The notes beneath the pieces were generated by a model. The model saw nothing but the letters and a program-made list of their open reading frames with translations, was not told the origin of the DNA and made no database searches. The translations under genes were made by a program, and so were the position numbers. From Epinephelus fuscoguttatus (taxonomy: Eukaryota > Chordata > Actinopteri > Perciformes > Serranidae), in the NCBI RefSeq assembly GCF_011397635.1, contig NC_064767.1, positions 1,368,501-1,432,500 of the forward strand: a stretch of DNA of 64,000 nt, written 5' to 3'. Numbering within the stretch: position 1 is the stretch's first letter; each line of letters opens with the position of its first letter. Positions 11,810 to 23,400 of the stretch are shown in pieces.

Positions 11810-12529
11810 TAAATACATTACCTGATGTTAAAATGTTAGGGAGTGTTGTTAACTTTAATTGCACTTTATTTAATAGGGGAAATATATTGAAGAAAAGGCA
11901 CTGGTGTAAAATATATTTGAATGTTTACAAATGTGTTGACTATTCAGATTTATTTACGGTACCATATATAAAATAGAATGTTTTTCTTTGCTGTTTTTGT
12001 TATGTTAAGGTTTTCCACCTGCCTACTGGTGACCAAACACGAGTGAAGTAATGAAACTAACTGAATTGTCAAACTTAACTGCTAAACCTGGAAAAATAAG
12101 GAGGAGGAAAAGAAAAGCTGTTCGATCTTTGAGTGGAATCCAATAAAATCTCTGGGTAGATGCACATAATTTGAAAAGGTAACGATAAAGGTAACCAAAC
12201 TTCTGTCACCCTTCTGATGATGCTGGTTATAGATCCCTGACCTCAGCAGCTGTCATTGAGTATCAGTATCTGACATCTTCTCTCTTCAGGCCTCGCTCTT
12301 TGCACTCATTCTTGACTGTTTGTTGAGAGTCCTTCTGCAGACGCTGAATTAAACTTAAAGACAAGTTTCTGACTGGATGTGTTTTGTCTTGTTGAAACTG
12401 CCACCACAGGTTTAAACACAGTACTCTGTACACTTGTTACAGTCTAACTCATTTCCATAACTCTTTGCAGGTCTTTTATCCTCATTTAGAATCTATCTAT
12501 ACAAGGAAAGAGCAACATCAAAGTTTTAC
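11806..12529. other. intronic DNA of copy C without genes
   Basis: AT-rich sequence between the TA repeat and the 5' exon donor of copy C. I see no coding or repeat structure worth naming. Confidence 0.4.
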
Positions 12530-12625
12530 CTTCGAAAGCTGTAAGATCCAGCCTGAGTGAATTCCCTCCACCAGCGTCTGATGCTTTGTCCTCTGTAACC
12601 AAACAGTCTACAATAAATATACTAC
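12530..12625 (-). other. 5' non-coding exon of GPCR copy C
   Basis: On the minus strand the exon ends CTTTCGAAG before GTAAAA at 12529-12528. The same ending (CTTTCGAAG or CTTTCAAAG then GT) appears at 33448 for copy A and 26096 for copy B, with further similarity through GTCTGATG-type and AACAGTCTACA-type phrases. The conservation of position and splice donor argues for a real 5'UTR exon. The transcription start is not fixed. Confidence 0.6.
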
Positions 12626-12654
12626 ATGATGAAATGCAGTAGGTTGATTATAAT

Positions 12655-12680
12655 CTACACCTCCTCTTCTGAGGAAGAGA
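12655..12680 (-). promoter_or_regulatory. putative promoter block of copy C
   Basis: ACCTCCTCTTCTGAGGAAGA lies just upstream of the 5' exon and closely matches blocks at 33545-33564 and 26223-26242 upstream of copies A and B. GAGGAAG is an ETS/PU.1-like core. A clear TATA-like sequence, present in A and B, is not visible here. Confidence 0.35.
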
Positions 12681-12689
12681 CCAAAAAGT

Positions 12690-14122
12690 GGTGAGGCATT
12701 AAGCACTTGGTGTGTTTCGACACCTGCGTCAGCTTCATATCTCGGATTCAGTCGAGTTGTGGTTTTTTGCTTAGAAACATTCAGAAGAAATGACTCAAGA
12801 AGTGTCTCAGTGGCAACCATCATCTTTATTTACAGAGCAATTTCAAAATGCATATTACTAAGTATTTCACAATGAAAAAATAAAACGGATGTCATATCAT
12901 CATCGAGTTTTAAAAGAAAAAAGATTAAACCTAGAATTACTGTCTTGGGGTTGTATGCCTCCACAAACCAGTCCGGTTGTAGTTACAGTTTGCATTCATG
13001 TCTGTCCACAGTCATACGTAACCATGACAGACGGACATGCTTCATTTATGGATGTTGCTGCAAAGACGCTGCAAATTCTAAAACATGGATGCTTCACACA
13101 CAGAAGATCTATACAATGAGCACAGTTTGAGATTAGAGTCACCAATTCAGCATCTGACCAAATGTCTCCCCTTCTGTTCCTGAGATATGACGTTAAAACA
13201 TGATGATGTCACAGTCAAGCTGACCTGAGTCGTAGTGGACCGCACGAAATGTCATTTTAGAAGGACTTGGCCTGTAGTTCTGTTTCCTTTTTTGGATTCT
13301 CAATAAATCTTGTTGAACTTTTTCCTTTCCTGGCGTGAGCACTGTGGATCTCCAGAAAAGAAACAGAAACTCAAGTCAAACCGTGACTTCACACAAACTA
13401 AGCGGCCGAGGAACTGAATGATGATGAAATGAATGATGAAATCTACCACAGCGCCTTCACATTCTTCAGAGAAATGAGCACATCTCAAAAAGTAAATAAC
13501 AAACATGGTTCGAATCACTTTGAGAGTCTAAAGAAGTATTTTGTGTTTTTTCTTTACATAAAAAAATCGCTTGGATCTTTTGTGTTTTTATTGTGTCTTT
13601 TATCAACTATTATGACTTACTGACTTCCATAACTTTTTAGCTCAGATTTTTTTTTAGGGATAGGAAGCATTTGAAAATGACATCACAATAAGCAAAAATA
13701 TTATGGGTGGGAAAAAATGGATACAGCATAGTATGTGTGGCAATATCACATTGTCACACAGTGCCAAGTTTCAGTTTTTTTTATTATGAAATGATTAATA
13801 CAAACACATTTAAAATGAAGTTTTGTGGTATTATCGTATCATGGAACCTCTGGTGATTCCCACCACCAAAAAATACAAATGCAGGCACTGAAGTATAGTT
13901 TCTATTGCAGAGTTCAAAGGGTTAAAACACTGTAAAGTAACCGCTATCAGCTCGTGTCAAACCTAAATGTTTCAGGTTTTTTGTGAACATAAACTGTTGA
14001 CATGTACTCTTTTTCAGATGCTCACTCCTACGTTGTAGACGGACACACAAACACAATGGGACAACTTTTCTCTTCGCTCTTTCACCTGTTGATCTTCATA
14101 TTTTCCTCTGATGCTACCATAC
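12690..14122. other. intergenic DNA without genes
   Basis: No gene is supported. The part at 13165-13260, with GAGATATGACGTTAAAACATG, resembles a dispersed fish intronic repeat. Short open frames here show no domain. Confidence 0.4.
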
Positions 14123-14344
14123 CTCAGTACGGTCACATATTCTCCGCTGTCCTCCAGCGTCACATAAAGACACCACTGAGTCTCTCTGAGCACCAGGATT
14201 CCACCGGTCTCGTCACTCATTTCTCGGCCCGTCTTTGAGTCGTAACACGCGATGTTGTGAGGGACAGTTGTGAAGCTGAAGACATCTGAAGACACCAGGG
14301 TGCTCTGTGAGAAACCCCTCTCACACTGGAGTTGGTCCAGTTCT
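14123..14344 (-). pseudogene. orphan interleukin-1-receptor-like Ig exon
   Basis: The minus strand has an open exon with a good acceptor (GTGTATTGCAG) and a donor (CTGAG then GTATGG). Its translation holds an Ig-domain ending typical of the IL-1 receptor family: a YDSKTGREMS stretch, then GGILVLRETQW and TLEDSGEY. In that family these strands precede the second Ig cysteine. Here the residues after the Tyr are VTVLR, with no Cys, and the expected Trp before YDSKTG is Cys. No neighbouring Ig, transmembrane or TIR exons were found within several kb on either side. I infer a displaced or decayed exon rather than a working receptor, but a lineage-specific use cannot be excluded. Confidence 0.55.
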
Positions 14345-15504
14345 CTGCAATACACGGGTGGAGAATTGATGCATCATATATTCGGCCAGTCAGCGCTGAT
14401 ACAGCTCTGAGCAAAACTGTTGATGTCCAATTTGGGATGTTTCCAACAGAAATGTTTGGCAGGCGAAGCGGAGCAATTTAACTAATGTAGCACATTTCAT
14501 TACCAGAAAGCTCTGTGTGCGTTACGTGACTTTAAAGTGACTTAGAAAAGAGGTTATGTTTGGGGTCTTTACTGGTGCCTACTGTTTATATTCACTCTCA
14601 TGGGTGTATATGTTTACTGTCATGGATGAGGGGAAAAGTGATCAGTCATCAGAATACTGTAAATGTCAGACTGTAGCAAAACTCTTATATATCTTTATTT
14701 CTTTATGTTTTATGTGAAACATTTGTACTTTGTCTTCTTGTGGAGAGATGCTATACAAATAAATGTGCTCTTCCTTCATGTTTTCTTTTCCAGCATCGAC
14801 CAGCAGCTCTGAGGACATCGTATCTGATGTCTGACTTCCAGTATTTTTCCATGCTGCTCTCCTGTATGTCACTGAGTTCAGGACAGACGGCGCTAATGCT
14901 GCTGAGCTGCCTGCTTCTGTAATTACTGTATTTCACCAACTAAATGCTGATACTCCTCTAATTCACAATAAAAAGCCTTGGGTTAACAAATGAAGGGATT
15001 CTGTCCACAGAAACGCTGTCAGAGGGCTTTTGTTTTGAAATGGAAACAGGAAGTGTTGTTGAAATATTCATGATCATTAGGCCATGCAAAAACTCCCACA
15101 AACACTAAGAACAGCAAAGATGCAAGTGACCTTAATGTTAAGGTGTTCTTTAACATTCCCTAATCTTAAATTTAAAAATGCACAAAATCCCCCTCAGACA
15201 GAAAATCCAAAGACAAAGAAGTCTCTCAAAAGAGCCTAAACACCAAGGTTTCTGACTGACAGTGTCCGCTAACATGAGGTGTGCACCACACTGAGGAAGG
15301 ATCAGAGTGTTCAGTTCACCACCTCTCTTAAAACCTAAGAAAGGGCGTTGTCACACTCTGATTGGCCCTGGGGGAGAAGCCCACCAAGCTGCTCTCAATT
15401 TTCAATTAGGAGTCAGTCCCCACAGCTGCACAACAGGTGATCTGAATCACCCTCCAATCAACTCAGGGCAACTGTGACATTCAGCTAAAATCAACTGGGG
15501 AAAA
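14345..15504. other. intergenic DNA, partly repetitive
   Basis: No gene is visible. The segment from about 15110 to 15470 looks like a dispersed fish repeat without clear ends. The overlapping open frames near 14740-14940 on both strands have no recognisable domain. Confidence 0.35.
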
Positions 15505-15995
15505 GGATTTTATTTATTTAGTCTTTATTTGACCAGATTTGTCCCGTTGAGGTCAAAGATCGATCTTATCAGGGAGCCCAGGACAAGAACAGCAGCAGAG
15601 TTTCAACAACAAATAAAATTCACATAAATCTGATTCAAATAAATTTCTGAGATGAAGCAGCTGCACACAAACAGCCTGGACTCAGGAGACTTCTCCATAA
15701 ATTCAAACTCAACCGAGGTCACTGTGTGTTGAAGCTTAAATCACTGCAGATTGTTCCACGCTGAAGGTGCAGAGAACCTGAAAGACTTCATCCCCAGTTC
15801 AGTTCTGACTTCGGGCGCAACAAGACGCAAAAAGTCCTGCGAACACAGATTGTAATTTCCATATTTCATATTTGAAAGAGAAGATAAGTAGGAAGGAATT
15901 TTACCAGCAGTGGCTTTGTAAATAAAAACACACTGAGGCAGCATGAACACAAAACACAACGGTGAGTAGGAGATCCTCAGTTTGTCATGAATCAC
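15505..15995 (-). mobile_element. LINE 3' fragment (end of reverse-transcriptase ORF and 3'UTR)
   Basis: The minus-strand open frame ending near 15741 reads FIYKATAGKIPSYL, then a CSQDF stretch, APEVRTELGMKSFRFSAP and WNNLQ. This is the typical last segment of a fish LINE ORF2. Below it (15505-15740) lies the usual 3' tail beginning TTTATTTATTTAGTCTTTAT on the plus strand. The copy is strongly 5' truncated. Confidence 0.8.
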
Positions 15996-16039
15996 AGAGC
16001 CTCATGACACACACTATCCAGCATGTGAAGACAGCAAGC

Positions 16040-16205
16040 AGGAGGATTCATCTACTTTTATTTTAATGTATTTACTTATTTACCTATTTAAGAAATTGGA
16101 CACTGTGCAACATTTGAACAAATGTAAATGCACCTGCATTAGCTGAAAGGCTAGTTTTCATCAGCAGTCCCTTCGCCAGCTGTAAAAAGGCATCCAAGAA
16201 AGATT
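16040..16205. repeat. dispersed repeat also present at 56.6 kb
   Basis: The part ending TAGTTTTCATCAGCAGTCCC matches 56600-56740, which has TAGTTTCCATCTGCAGTCCC in the same order after a T-rich start. It is probably a retroelement tail. From 16205 to 16715 nothing further is seen. Confidence 0.5.
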
Positions 16206-16715
16206 AAAAACAAAAATAACAATCAGGTCAGAACATATTAAAACACATCACATGTAACAAGGTTACAGACAAAATCATCTCTCACATGTTACAGTTAAAC
16301 ATGAGGTGTATCTGTGTTCACATCTTTGGGTGTCAACAAGCTAATTCTTGGCCTTAAACTTAAATGAGTGACATGATGGAGACTCTCTGAGTGTGTGTGG
16401 CACTGATGTGTTGCCCCAGTCTTTAGACCAACCTGTCAGGCAGTATGTGATGTGGGAGACGACCACAGAGAAGAACTTATATCTTGAAGGCTTCAGTTGA
16501 AAGGAAGTCCCAGAAAAACCTGAAGTTTGATAAACTAAACTTTATGACTTACTTTTTTAATACAACACATCATGATAATCAAAACGTCTGCAGTCACTGG
16601 TTCTTCTTCTGTTATTTATTACTACTGGAAATCTGGGCGGAAACTGTGGAGCATGCTCAGAGCGCCTCGGCCTGTTTGGGTCTGGTTGACTGTATACATG
16701 CAGGAGTCAGAGTGT

Positions 16716-16742
16716 GTGTGAGTGTGTGTGTGTGTGTGTGTG
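16716..16742. repeat. (TG)n microsatellite
   Basis: A short TG run interrupted by GA steps, next to a non-autonomous transposon. Confidence 0.85.
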
Positions 16743-16758
16743 TATGTATGTGTTATGC

Positions 16759-17149
16759 TGCGTTCGTTTTGTACTCAGAGGTTGGAAGTCGGAAGTGGGG
16801 ATGATGTCACCTCCGAGTTGACAACAGTTTTTGCATTCTAGTTGACAACAGTGGACAAGTCGGAAAAAAACATGGACGCCTGCAAGAAATCCTTTGTTGC
16901 CGTCACACTCTGGGAGTATAGACAGCTTCAGACAGCTGATGTGAAACAAATAAGATGTAATTGCTATAAACAGTGCTTTAGCAGAGTGTTTACTCACTAT
17001 GTATGTGACCAGCAGCCATCTTGAATTCGTCGGGGTTAATGCGGTTGCTCCAAGTTTCTGAGTTGGAAATCTGATCTCAGGGTGCGTTTGAGTTTAAACT
17101 TCTAACCGGGAACTGGGAATTTCCAACCTCCGAGTACAAAATGAACGCA
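16759..17149. mobile_element. MITE-like element with inverted ends
   Basis: The left end TGCGTTCGTTTTGTACTCAG is matched in reverse at the right end, about 28 bases with two or three mismatches, through the block preceding GAACGCA at 17143-17149. The 390-bp interior has no transposase. I could not fix a target-site duplication, so the superfamily is open. Confidence 0.75.
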
Positions 17150-18860
17150 CCATGTGTCCCACTGTGACAAATTCATTTTAGGACCATTTCAGCGGCACTA
17201 ACATGTTGCACTGACTGCAACATGACGTTGTATTTTCTTTCAATTCTCAATCAAAAAAACAAAACTTCTGAATGTGTAACATAGTTATCGATAGTTAGTC
17301 CTGTCAAAATGCTCCTTGAATCATTCCACCACATCATGATAGAGATATGCAGAAGTGCCGGCTGTAGAGAGATCGAAAATACATTTTATTATTGCAGTCT
17401 ATCAGGCTGTGCAGTGGAACAGGCTAAAATTGGCCTAAAAATAGCAAAAGAAGGTCCTCTGATGTTTGTTTATTAGTCATAGTCGTTATTTACAGATATT
17501 TCTGGAGCCTTCATGTCATACAGAGATGTATGAATACCACTTTGTTCAGTCAGAAAAAAGCCTGTGCATGGGATTTATATCTGCAGGGACAAATGAGCAG
17601 ACAGAATATGATGGCAGCGAGCGATCACCGTGCACACAACTGGATTTGCTGCTTGAACATTTCCACAGCCGCGAGTGAAACAGACTGAAGGCCTCTCTAT
17701 CAGCTGCTTGCAGTCTCTGCCCTCGCAGACTGCACAGGATGACAGTGAACACATCACGTTACGGACAGCCGAGGTCTGCGAGGGCTCAGTCTGCAGGTCC
17801 AGAGGGTTTTATCCATATCCTTGTGGGGCAAATGAAAGTAAACTTTTTGATCTCTCTCAACCTTGAAATCAGAAGCCGAGTAAAACAATACAAAATAAAA
17901 GCACTTAGACACAGAAAACAAACAAAGACAAACTCACGTAAAGTGGCAACAAGAAGTAAAAAGCAATAAAACCACAATTAAAAATGTAAAACTAGATAAA
18001 TAAATAAAAGCATCAATGGTGAATAAAAACTGTTCGTACGTAGAACACACTAATCAGGTAAAACAGGAACACCTAGAGGTAAAATATGATGCAGTCATTG
18101 TGATTTGAATTGCCCTGTGGATGTTTTCCTTCTCTTAGCGCTCAGAGGGAACTCATTCAGCGGCTCCTCTGGCAGCAGCACAGCGTCTCTCCCTCTCCTC
18201 TCTGATTCTGTCACAAACCTTTGCTGATGGAAACCTACGTGAGTAAACTCCATATATGTGACTGTCTCATAACAGCCTGTCACAGGTTACAGCCTGATGG
18301 TTAGAGGGGATTTATATATATAGATCCCAGGGGACATTTGTTTGAATGTGTAATTAGTGGTAGATTTGATTTAGCTGAACTGTTAATATTGTGACAGGAT
18401 CTGACTCTGAGTTACTGTTGTTTTTCACAGACTAAAGACATGAAACATCATTTTAGTTTTCACTGAAGATTTGAAGCAAACTGAAACTACATCACTGGTT
18501 TTGTCACAATTCTATGTCCTTAAATTAGAATAAAAAAATAAATCTCTCTAATTTGTCATATCGTCAAGAATATGGTTATCTCAAAAATACCCAGGAATAT
18601 CCTGATATTATTTTAGGGCCATACCGCCGACCCATAATGTTGTTGCAATGCTCACCTTGTGGGGCAAGTGAAAGTAAACTTTGAACAAAAAACCAGGGCG
18701 TCCTGAACAGAGCAAATCTCATAAAGTGCCACATGTGCTGTGGGATAGACAGCGCAACAGCACCACCTAGTGACATAAACAGGGAGCTGCCTCACATTTA
18801 CATGCAAACCCCGGGTCTGCCTGAAGCACTGGCTTACCAACACCAACTTATGCCTGTGGA
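17150..18860. other. intergenic DNA without genes
   Basis: No gene is seen. A phrase CCTTGTGGGGCAARTGAAAG occurs twice in the same orientation (about 17819 and 18655), so parts of 17690-17860 and 18600-18700 may be copies of one repeat. The remainder is AT-rich. Confidence 0.35.
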
Positions 18861-18861
18861 T

Positions 18862-19035
18862 ATTCTCATTTATCCAGGTCATAGTTATCTCAAGGCAATT
18901 GAATCGAACGCAGCTGGACTTAGTTTTGTCTTAGAAGACGTTTCACCTCTTATCCAAGAGGCTTCATCAGTTCATGCTCGTCTGACTAGGCTGGAACTAG
19001 TCTGACTAGTTCAGAGTGGAGCTGCAGTGAACACA
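18862..19035 (-). mobile_element. dispersed repeat with hammerhead-ribozyme-like core
   Basis: On the minus strand, CTGATGA (18970-18964) is followed by a 6-bp hairpin (CCTCTT/AAGAGG) and then GAAAC (18944-18940). These are the conserved boxes and stem II of a hammerhead ribozyme. A second small hairpin (GTCTT/AAGAC) follows. As I recall, Penelope-like retroelements carry such motifs in their terminal repeats, and this sequence type is common in fish. I could not form helix I or a clear cleavage site, so self-cleavage is unproven. Confidence 0.45.
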
Positions 19036-19239
19036 ACAGGAGCTGGGCTTTTGCACTCATGGAATAACAGAGGATTGTGGGAAGCTGAGTTGTCAGGAAG
19101 GTTTCCATACAGTAAAGATCCATTCTGTTATACACAAGTGAACAAATCCCCAGCGGAGTCCACTGACCCCAAAAACTGTTAGAACCTCGAGTCAGAACAG
19201 TGTGAAGCTGCTTTTAATATGTTGCGCACAGAAGCAACT

Positions 19240-20400
19240 TCACATCCGCTTTAACATCTAACATGTAAAAACTCTGCTGTTCACCCGTGCCTTTGATTGA
19301 TCTCATGCTCTTCATAGTCTTGGTGAAAAACGTTGAGTTACAAATAAAGCTGCCAAGCCTTGATGCTGTGAGTACACCAAGTACACCGAAGGCAGACATT
19401 TCCAGTTTTTTCATATAACATTACAAATACTGTGACATCAGACTTTTTCCATATTGCCAATCACTCATCAGCTGTTGCAAAATAGCTGCTCTGAATCATG
19501 TCCTAAAAATAAGTGCACCTCCCACTATATAAGATAAGATTAACAAATGGTATGTAGCTTAGTTTATTAACTGTACAAAAAAATTACAACAGGAAAGTCA
19601 ACAACATACAACCTCACTAACATGAATATGAGACACAAAAACAATAGAAAGTCCTGCAGACTTGTTAAGATGCTCTCTCTGTGTAAAACATATAAAAACA
19701 GTCTAAATAAAGGTTTAGTTTAAGACAGTGTGGCAGCTTTAATGAGCTCAGTGAATCAAAAATAATCTGTTTTGTTTCTGTGATTAAAGCATAATAATGA
19801 AAGACATCAACGTACAGATAATAAATTAATAAAAGCATTTTAATAACATTTGTTGAAGCCATCACAAATTTCTCAACAAGCAGATCTCCCACAGCAGAGT
19901 CAGGACTCCCTGGTATCTACAGTTAGGTGCAGAGTCCTGCACCGGGTCTGGGACCCAGTGGGTAACCCGCAAAAAGCTGTGTAACAGGTAAAAATATGTA
20001 TATATAAATAAATTCACAGGTAAAAATATGTATATATAAATAAATTCACAGGTAAAAAGGAACTCAACGCAGGCGGGCAGGGGGTGAGAACAAAAATCTA
20101 TTTTTCATTTTTCAGAGTAAAACAAAGTAAAAAGCTGTGCAGTATATGTGTAATATTCTAACATTTAAATCACTATTATCAAGCTGCAGTTGCTTTTATT
20201 TTGAAAGTCAGTGAGACAAGTGTAACCTTTGACCCCGTGGTCACATTGGTCACCGACGTGGAGGACTCCAGCCATGAAACTTTGCAGCCCGAGGATGAGG
20301 TGGTTGCAGGTTTTCAAAAAAAGGATGCGTACAGGACTCTGGTTAGGTGTCTTATTGGAAATCATGTCAGACTGAATCTGAACCTGTCTCTATCCTTTCT
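19240..20400 (-). other. 3' flank and 3'UTR of GPCR copy B
   Basis: The part at 19650-19930 matches 29060-29320 downstream of copy A and part of 39060-39910. A minus-strand AATAAA (TTTATT at 19563-19568) sits where copy A also has one, and is the likely poly(A) signal. A 36-bp tandem pair with ATATGTATATATAAATAAAT lies at about 19986-20058. Confidence 0.6.
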
Positions 20401-20406
20401 GTCAGC

Positions 20407-23400
20407 CTACATGTCTTCTGTTTTCTCCTCTGTCTCCATCTCTGTGTCCCTCTGTGTCTGCCTACATGAAACTGACTGTAGACATGTTGTCATCATCGAT
20501 ACTGCTGGACTGCTGATTTCATTGCTGTCCATTCTGCAACAACACACAGCAGCCAAGAGCCTGTCTATGGCACCTTTCTTCATAAAAACATACAGAACTA
20601 AATCTGCAAGAGGACTCAACCTAAAAAACATAGGAAACAGGCTTCTGAGGGTGTCGTTATCTCTAGCTCCATATACGACTAACAAAATGAGCGTGGGCAG
20701 GAACAGTAGTGTGTAAATCAGCAGCACCAGGACCAACATTCCTACAACACGCCGTTTTTCATCAGATGGGACCGAGATGGAGGCAGACAGAGCTCTGAGG
20801 GTCCCACCCAGGAAGAATATGAGCAGTGGGAGGGGAAGGAGTAAAAAGACGGTGAAGATCTTCTCTTTAATCTTACAGTTTTTCCAGAAGAATAAAGGGA
20901 GGAGACCGACAACAGGAATGGCCCAGACCACGACACAGACCAGCACAGAGATCTTGATGGTTCGTCTGAAGCGGTACCACAGTGGGCAGGCGACGACCAA
21001 ATACCTGAAATACAAGAGACACAGCTTCAGAATTCTGCAGTCCAACAAAGGTCAGACAGAAGGAGCTCTACACTTACTGGACAGACAGACAATTACCTTT
21101 CCAGGGCGACACACACCATGAAGCCAACACTGGCCCCCACACAAAAATAGTAAATCAGACAAAAGACAACGTGTGTCGTCCAGTCCTTCGGCTGTGTCGC
21201 CTCAACGATCAAGCAGCAGAGCTGAATGAGGTCAGAGACGAGAAGGTTGATGACGTAGATTGGAGTAACGTGGTCACTTCGCACCTGCAGGAAAACACAA
21301 GTAAACAAACAATTGTAAAAATGTTCCTTATTCGACTATGGATTAATCACCTGCAGGCCATCTGTATGGCGTCTAATCTCCAGAGACTTTCCATATTTTC
21401 ATTCTTACATGCACATGTTAATAAATATTCGTTTTAGCATAAAAAAAATCAGTCTCTCCTGACTGAATTGTATTCAGAGCCATTGATACTTTTTTTTCAA
21501 TCTTTTTGATAAATTTTGTGCCGATCACTGTAGTAACCAGACGAAGGGCCAGATGTTCTGCAGCTTTGCAGCTGTTTACCATATCTTCATACAGCAGTTC
21601 CTATGATGAGTGCCCTATAATCAGTGTTGGGCTCATTACACTGAAAATGTAATATATTACTTATGACTTGTTACTCTTTTCAAAAGTAAATCATATTACT
21701 GTACTTATCACTCCCTGCCAACAGCAACTCATTACACTACTCGTTATATTACTTTTCTGTTACACCTCATAAAACTGGTAATTCAGTATTGGAAAACTTC
21801 CACTAGTAGCCCAGGCTATTATTTACTTAAAGCCCCTACAAGGAACTTTCATTTTGAGTTGGTTTTGGCGACCCTGTGGACAAAAGCGGTAGTGTTTTGC
21901 CAGAATGAAGCCTACATTTCCCATGAGCTCTAGCGTGTATTGTCGTAAAGACGCTTACCTGGCTTGCGCATGTGTTTGTTTTGGGGATGAATGAAACAAC
22001 AAGACGGGAAAACTTTGCCCCCGCTCCTATCGGGGATCCCAGCTCACCTCTGCCGCGCCCCAGCTCCACCTCTCCGGCGTAAGCACCACCACCGCCGCCG
22101 GGGTAAACGCAGCGGTCGGCTGGTAAGGCTGAAGGCCTGTTTGGCGAGCACTTCCACGGCTTCCTGGACTGAGTATGGAGCGGTGCCTCGCCTCTTTATA
22201 TCTCAGCACTCGCTGGACCCTGTCGACGCCTGGCTGGTACCTGTCGTCGGCCCGGATGAGGTGTTCCAGCCCCTGGGCCTCTATGTGTGGCTCCCCGGAC
22301 AGCTAACGCCGTCGACCCGCCGGCTCCTGCCAGGATTGGGCTGGTAAATGCTAGATCGCTAGCGAACAAAACGTTTATCCTGAAGGATTTCCTGACTTCC
22401 CGAGGATTGGATTTTCTCTGTGTGACTGAGACGTGGCTGACTGTTGGTGAGTCCAGTGCTTTCACAGAACTTTTACCCGATGATTGCTGCTATTTTAACT
22501 CCCCGCGGACGTCGGGTCGAGGAGGAGGAATAGCGACTATTTATAAGAGTCACTATAAATGTAAGCAGCTAGGTAAGATGACGTGTGCCGTCTGAGTGCC
22601 GTAAATCGTTTCGTCCTGGAAGCGACCTGGGGCGGACCCAGAGACAGTTTCCTAAAGGTGTGGATATACACTATATAGAAATAGCTTATCTTCACACCGA
22701 TGGTCTCATTTGCTGTTGTAGGTCACGCACAGACATCAGCAGAAACCACAGACTTTTGCATATCCAGTTAAAAGTTCCTTGTAGCGGCTTTAAAGGAATT
22801 AAATCAACAGGCCTGTATTTGGGACTGGCCTTTAATTCCTTCCACACAAAACTGTCGCTCAGCAAAGGCGGGAAACAAATTGTTTCTTCAAACCAGTATG
22901 AATATTATGTTTTTAAAAATTAGGCTTCAGATAACAAATCAGTCTCACCACCAGACAATCAGAGATCTCCACCTTCTGATAGTCTGGGGACACTCCTTTC
23001 TTAAGTATGTTTAACACACCGTCTGCAAGGACACAAACACACAGAGAGCTTGAAAATGGATGCCGAGAGATTTAACTCCGTTTTACCAAACGTGTGCTCA
23101 GTCCACAAGATTGTGGAAATGAAGGACTTACAGCGACTTGAGCCATTTTGTACCGCTACACGTGTTTCTAGTGGGACTATGTTTATGAGCACAAGAGTTC
23201 AGCGAGCCACCGAAGGACCGCCCTGCAGATTTACTACTGGTTCTGCAACGTAGGGAGTTTTTTTAAACTCTGAAATTGTATCCGCCCATCTAAACACAAA
23301 ATCAGGGAGAGAGTCATCAGTCTTTAGTTAAGCAAAGCGTCTAAAGACTGATTTGTGAGTCTAATAATGAATCAATTATGAATAGTTCATTTTATGTAAC

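Noticed and set aside
16842-17024. 60-codon frame inside the 16.8-kb MITE
   Set aside because: Lies within a non-coding element with no domain or matching frame elsewhere.
22585-22923. 112-codon frame after the LINE endonuclease fragment
   Set aside because: It crosses the end of the TTAA element and has no recognisable motif.
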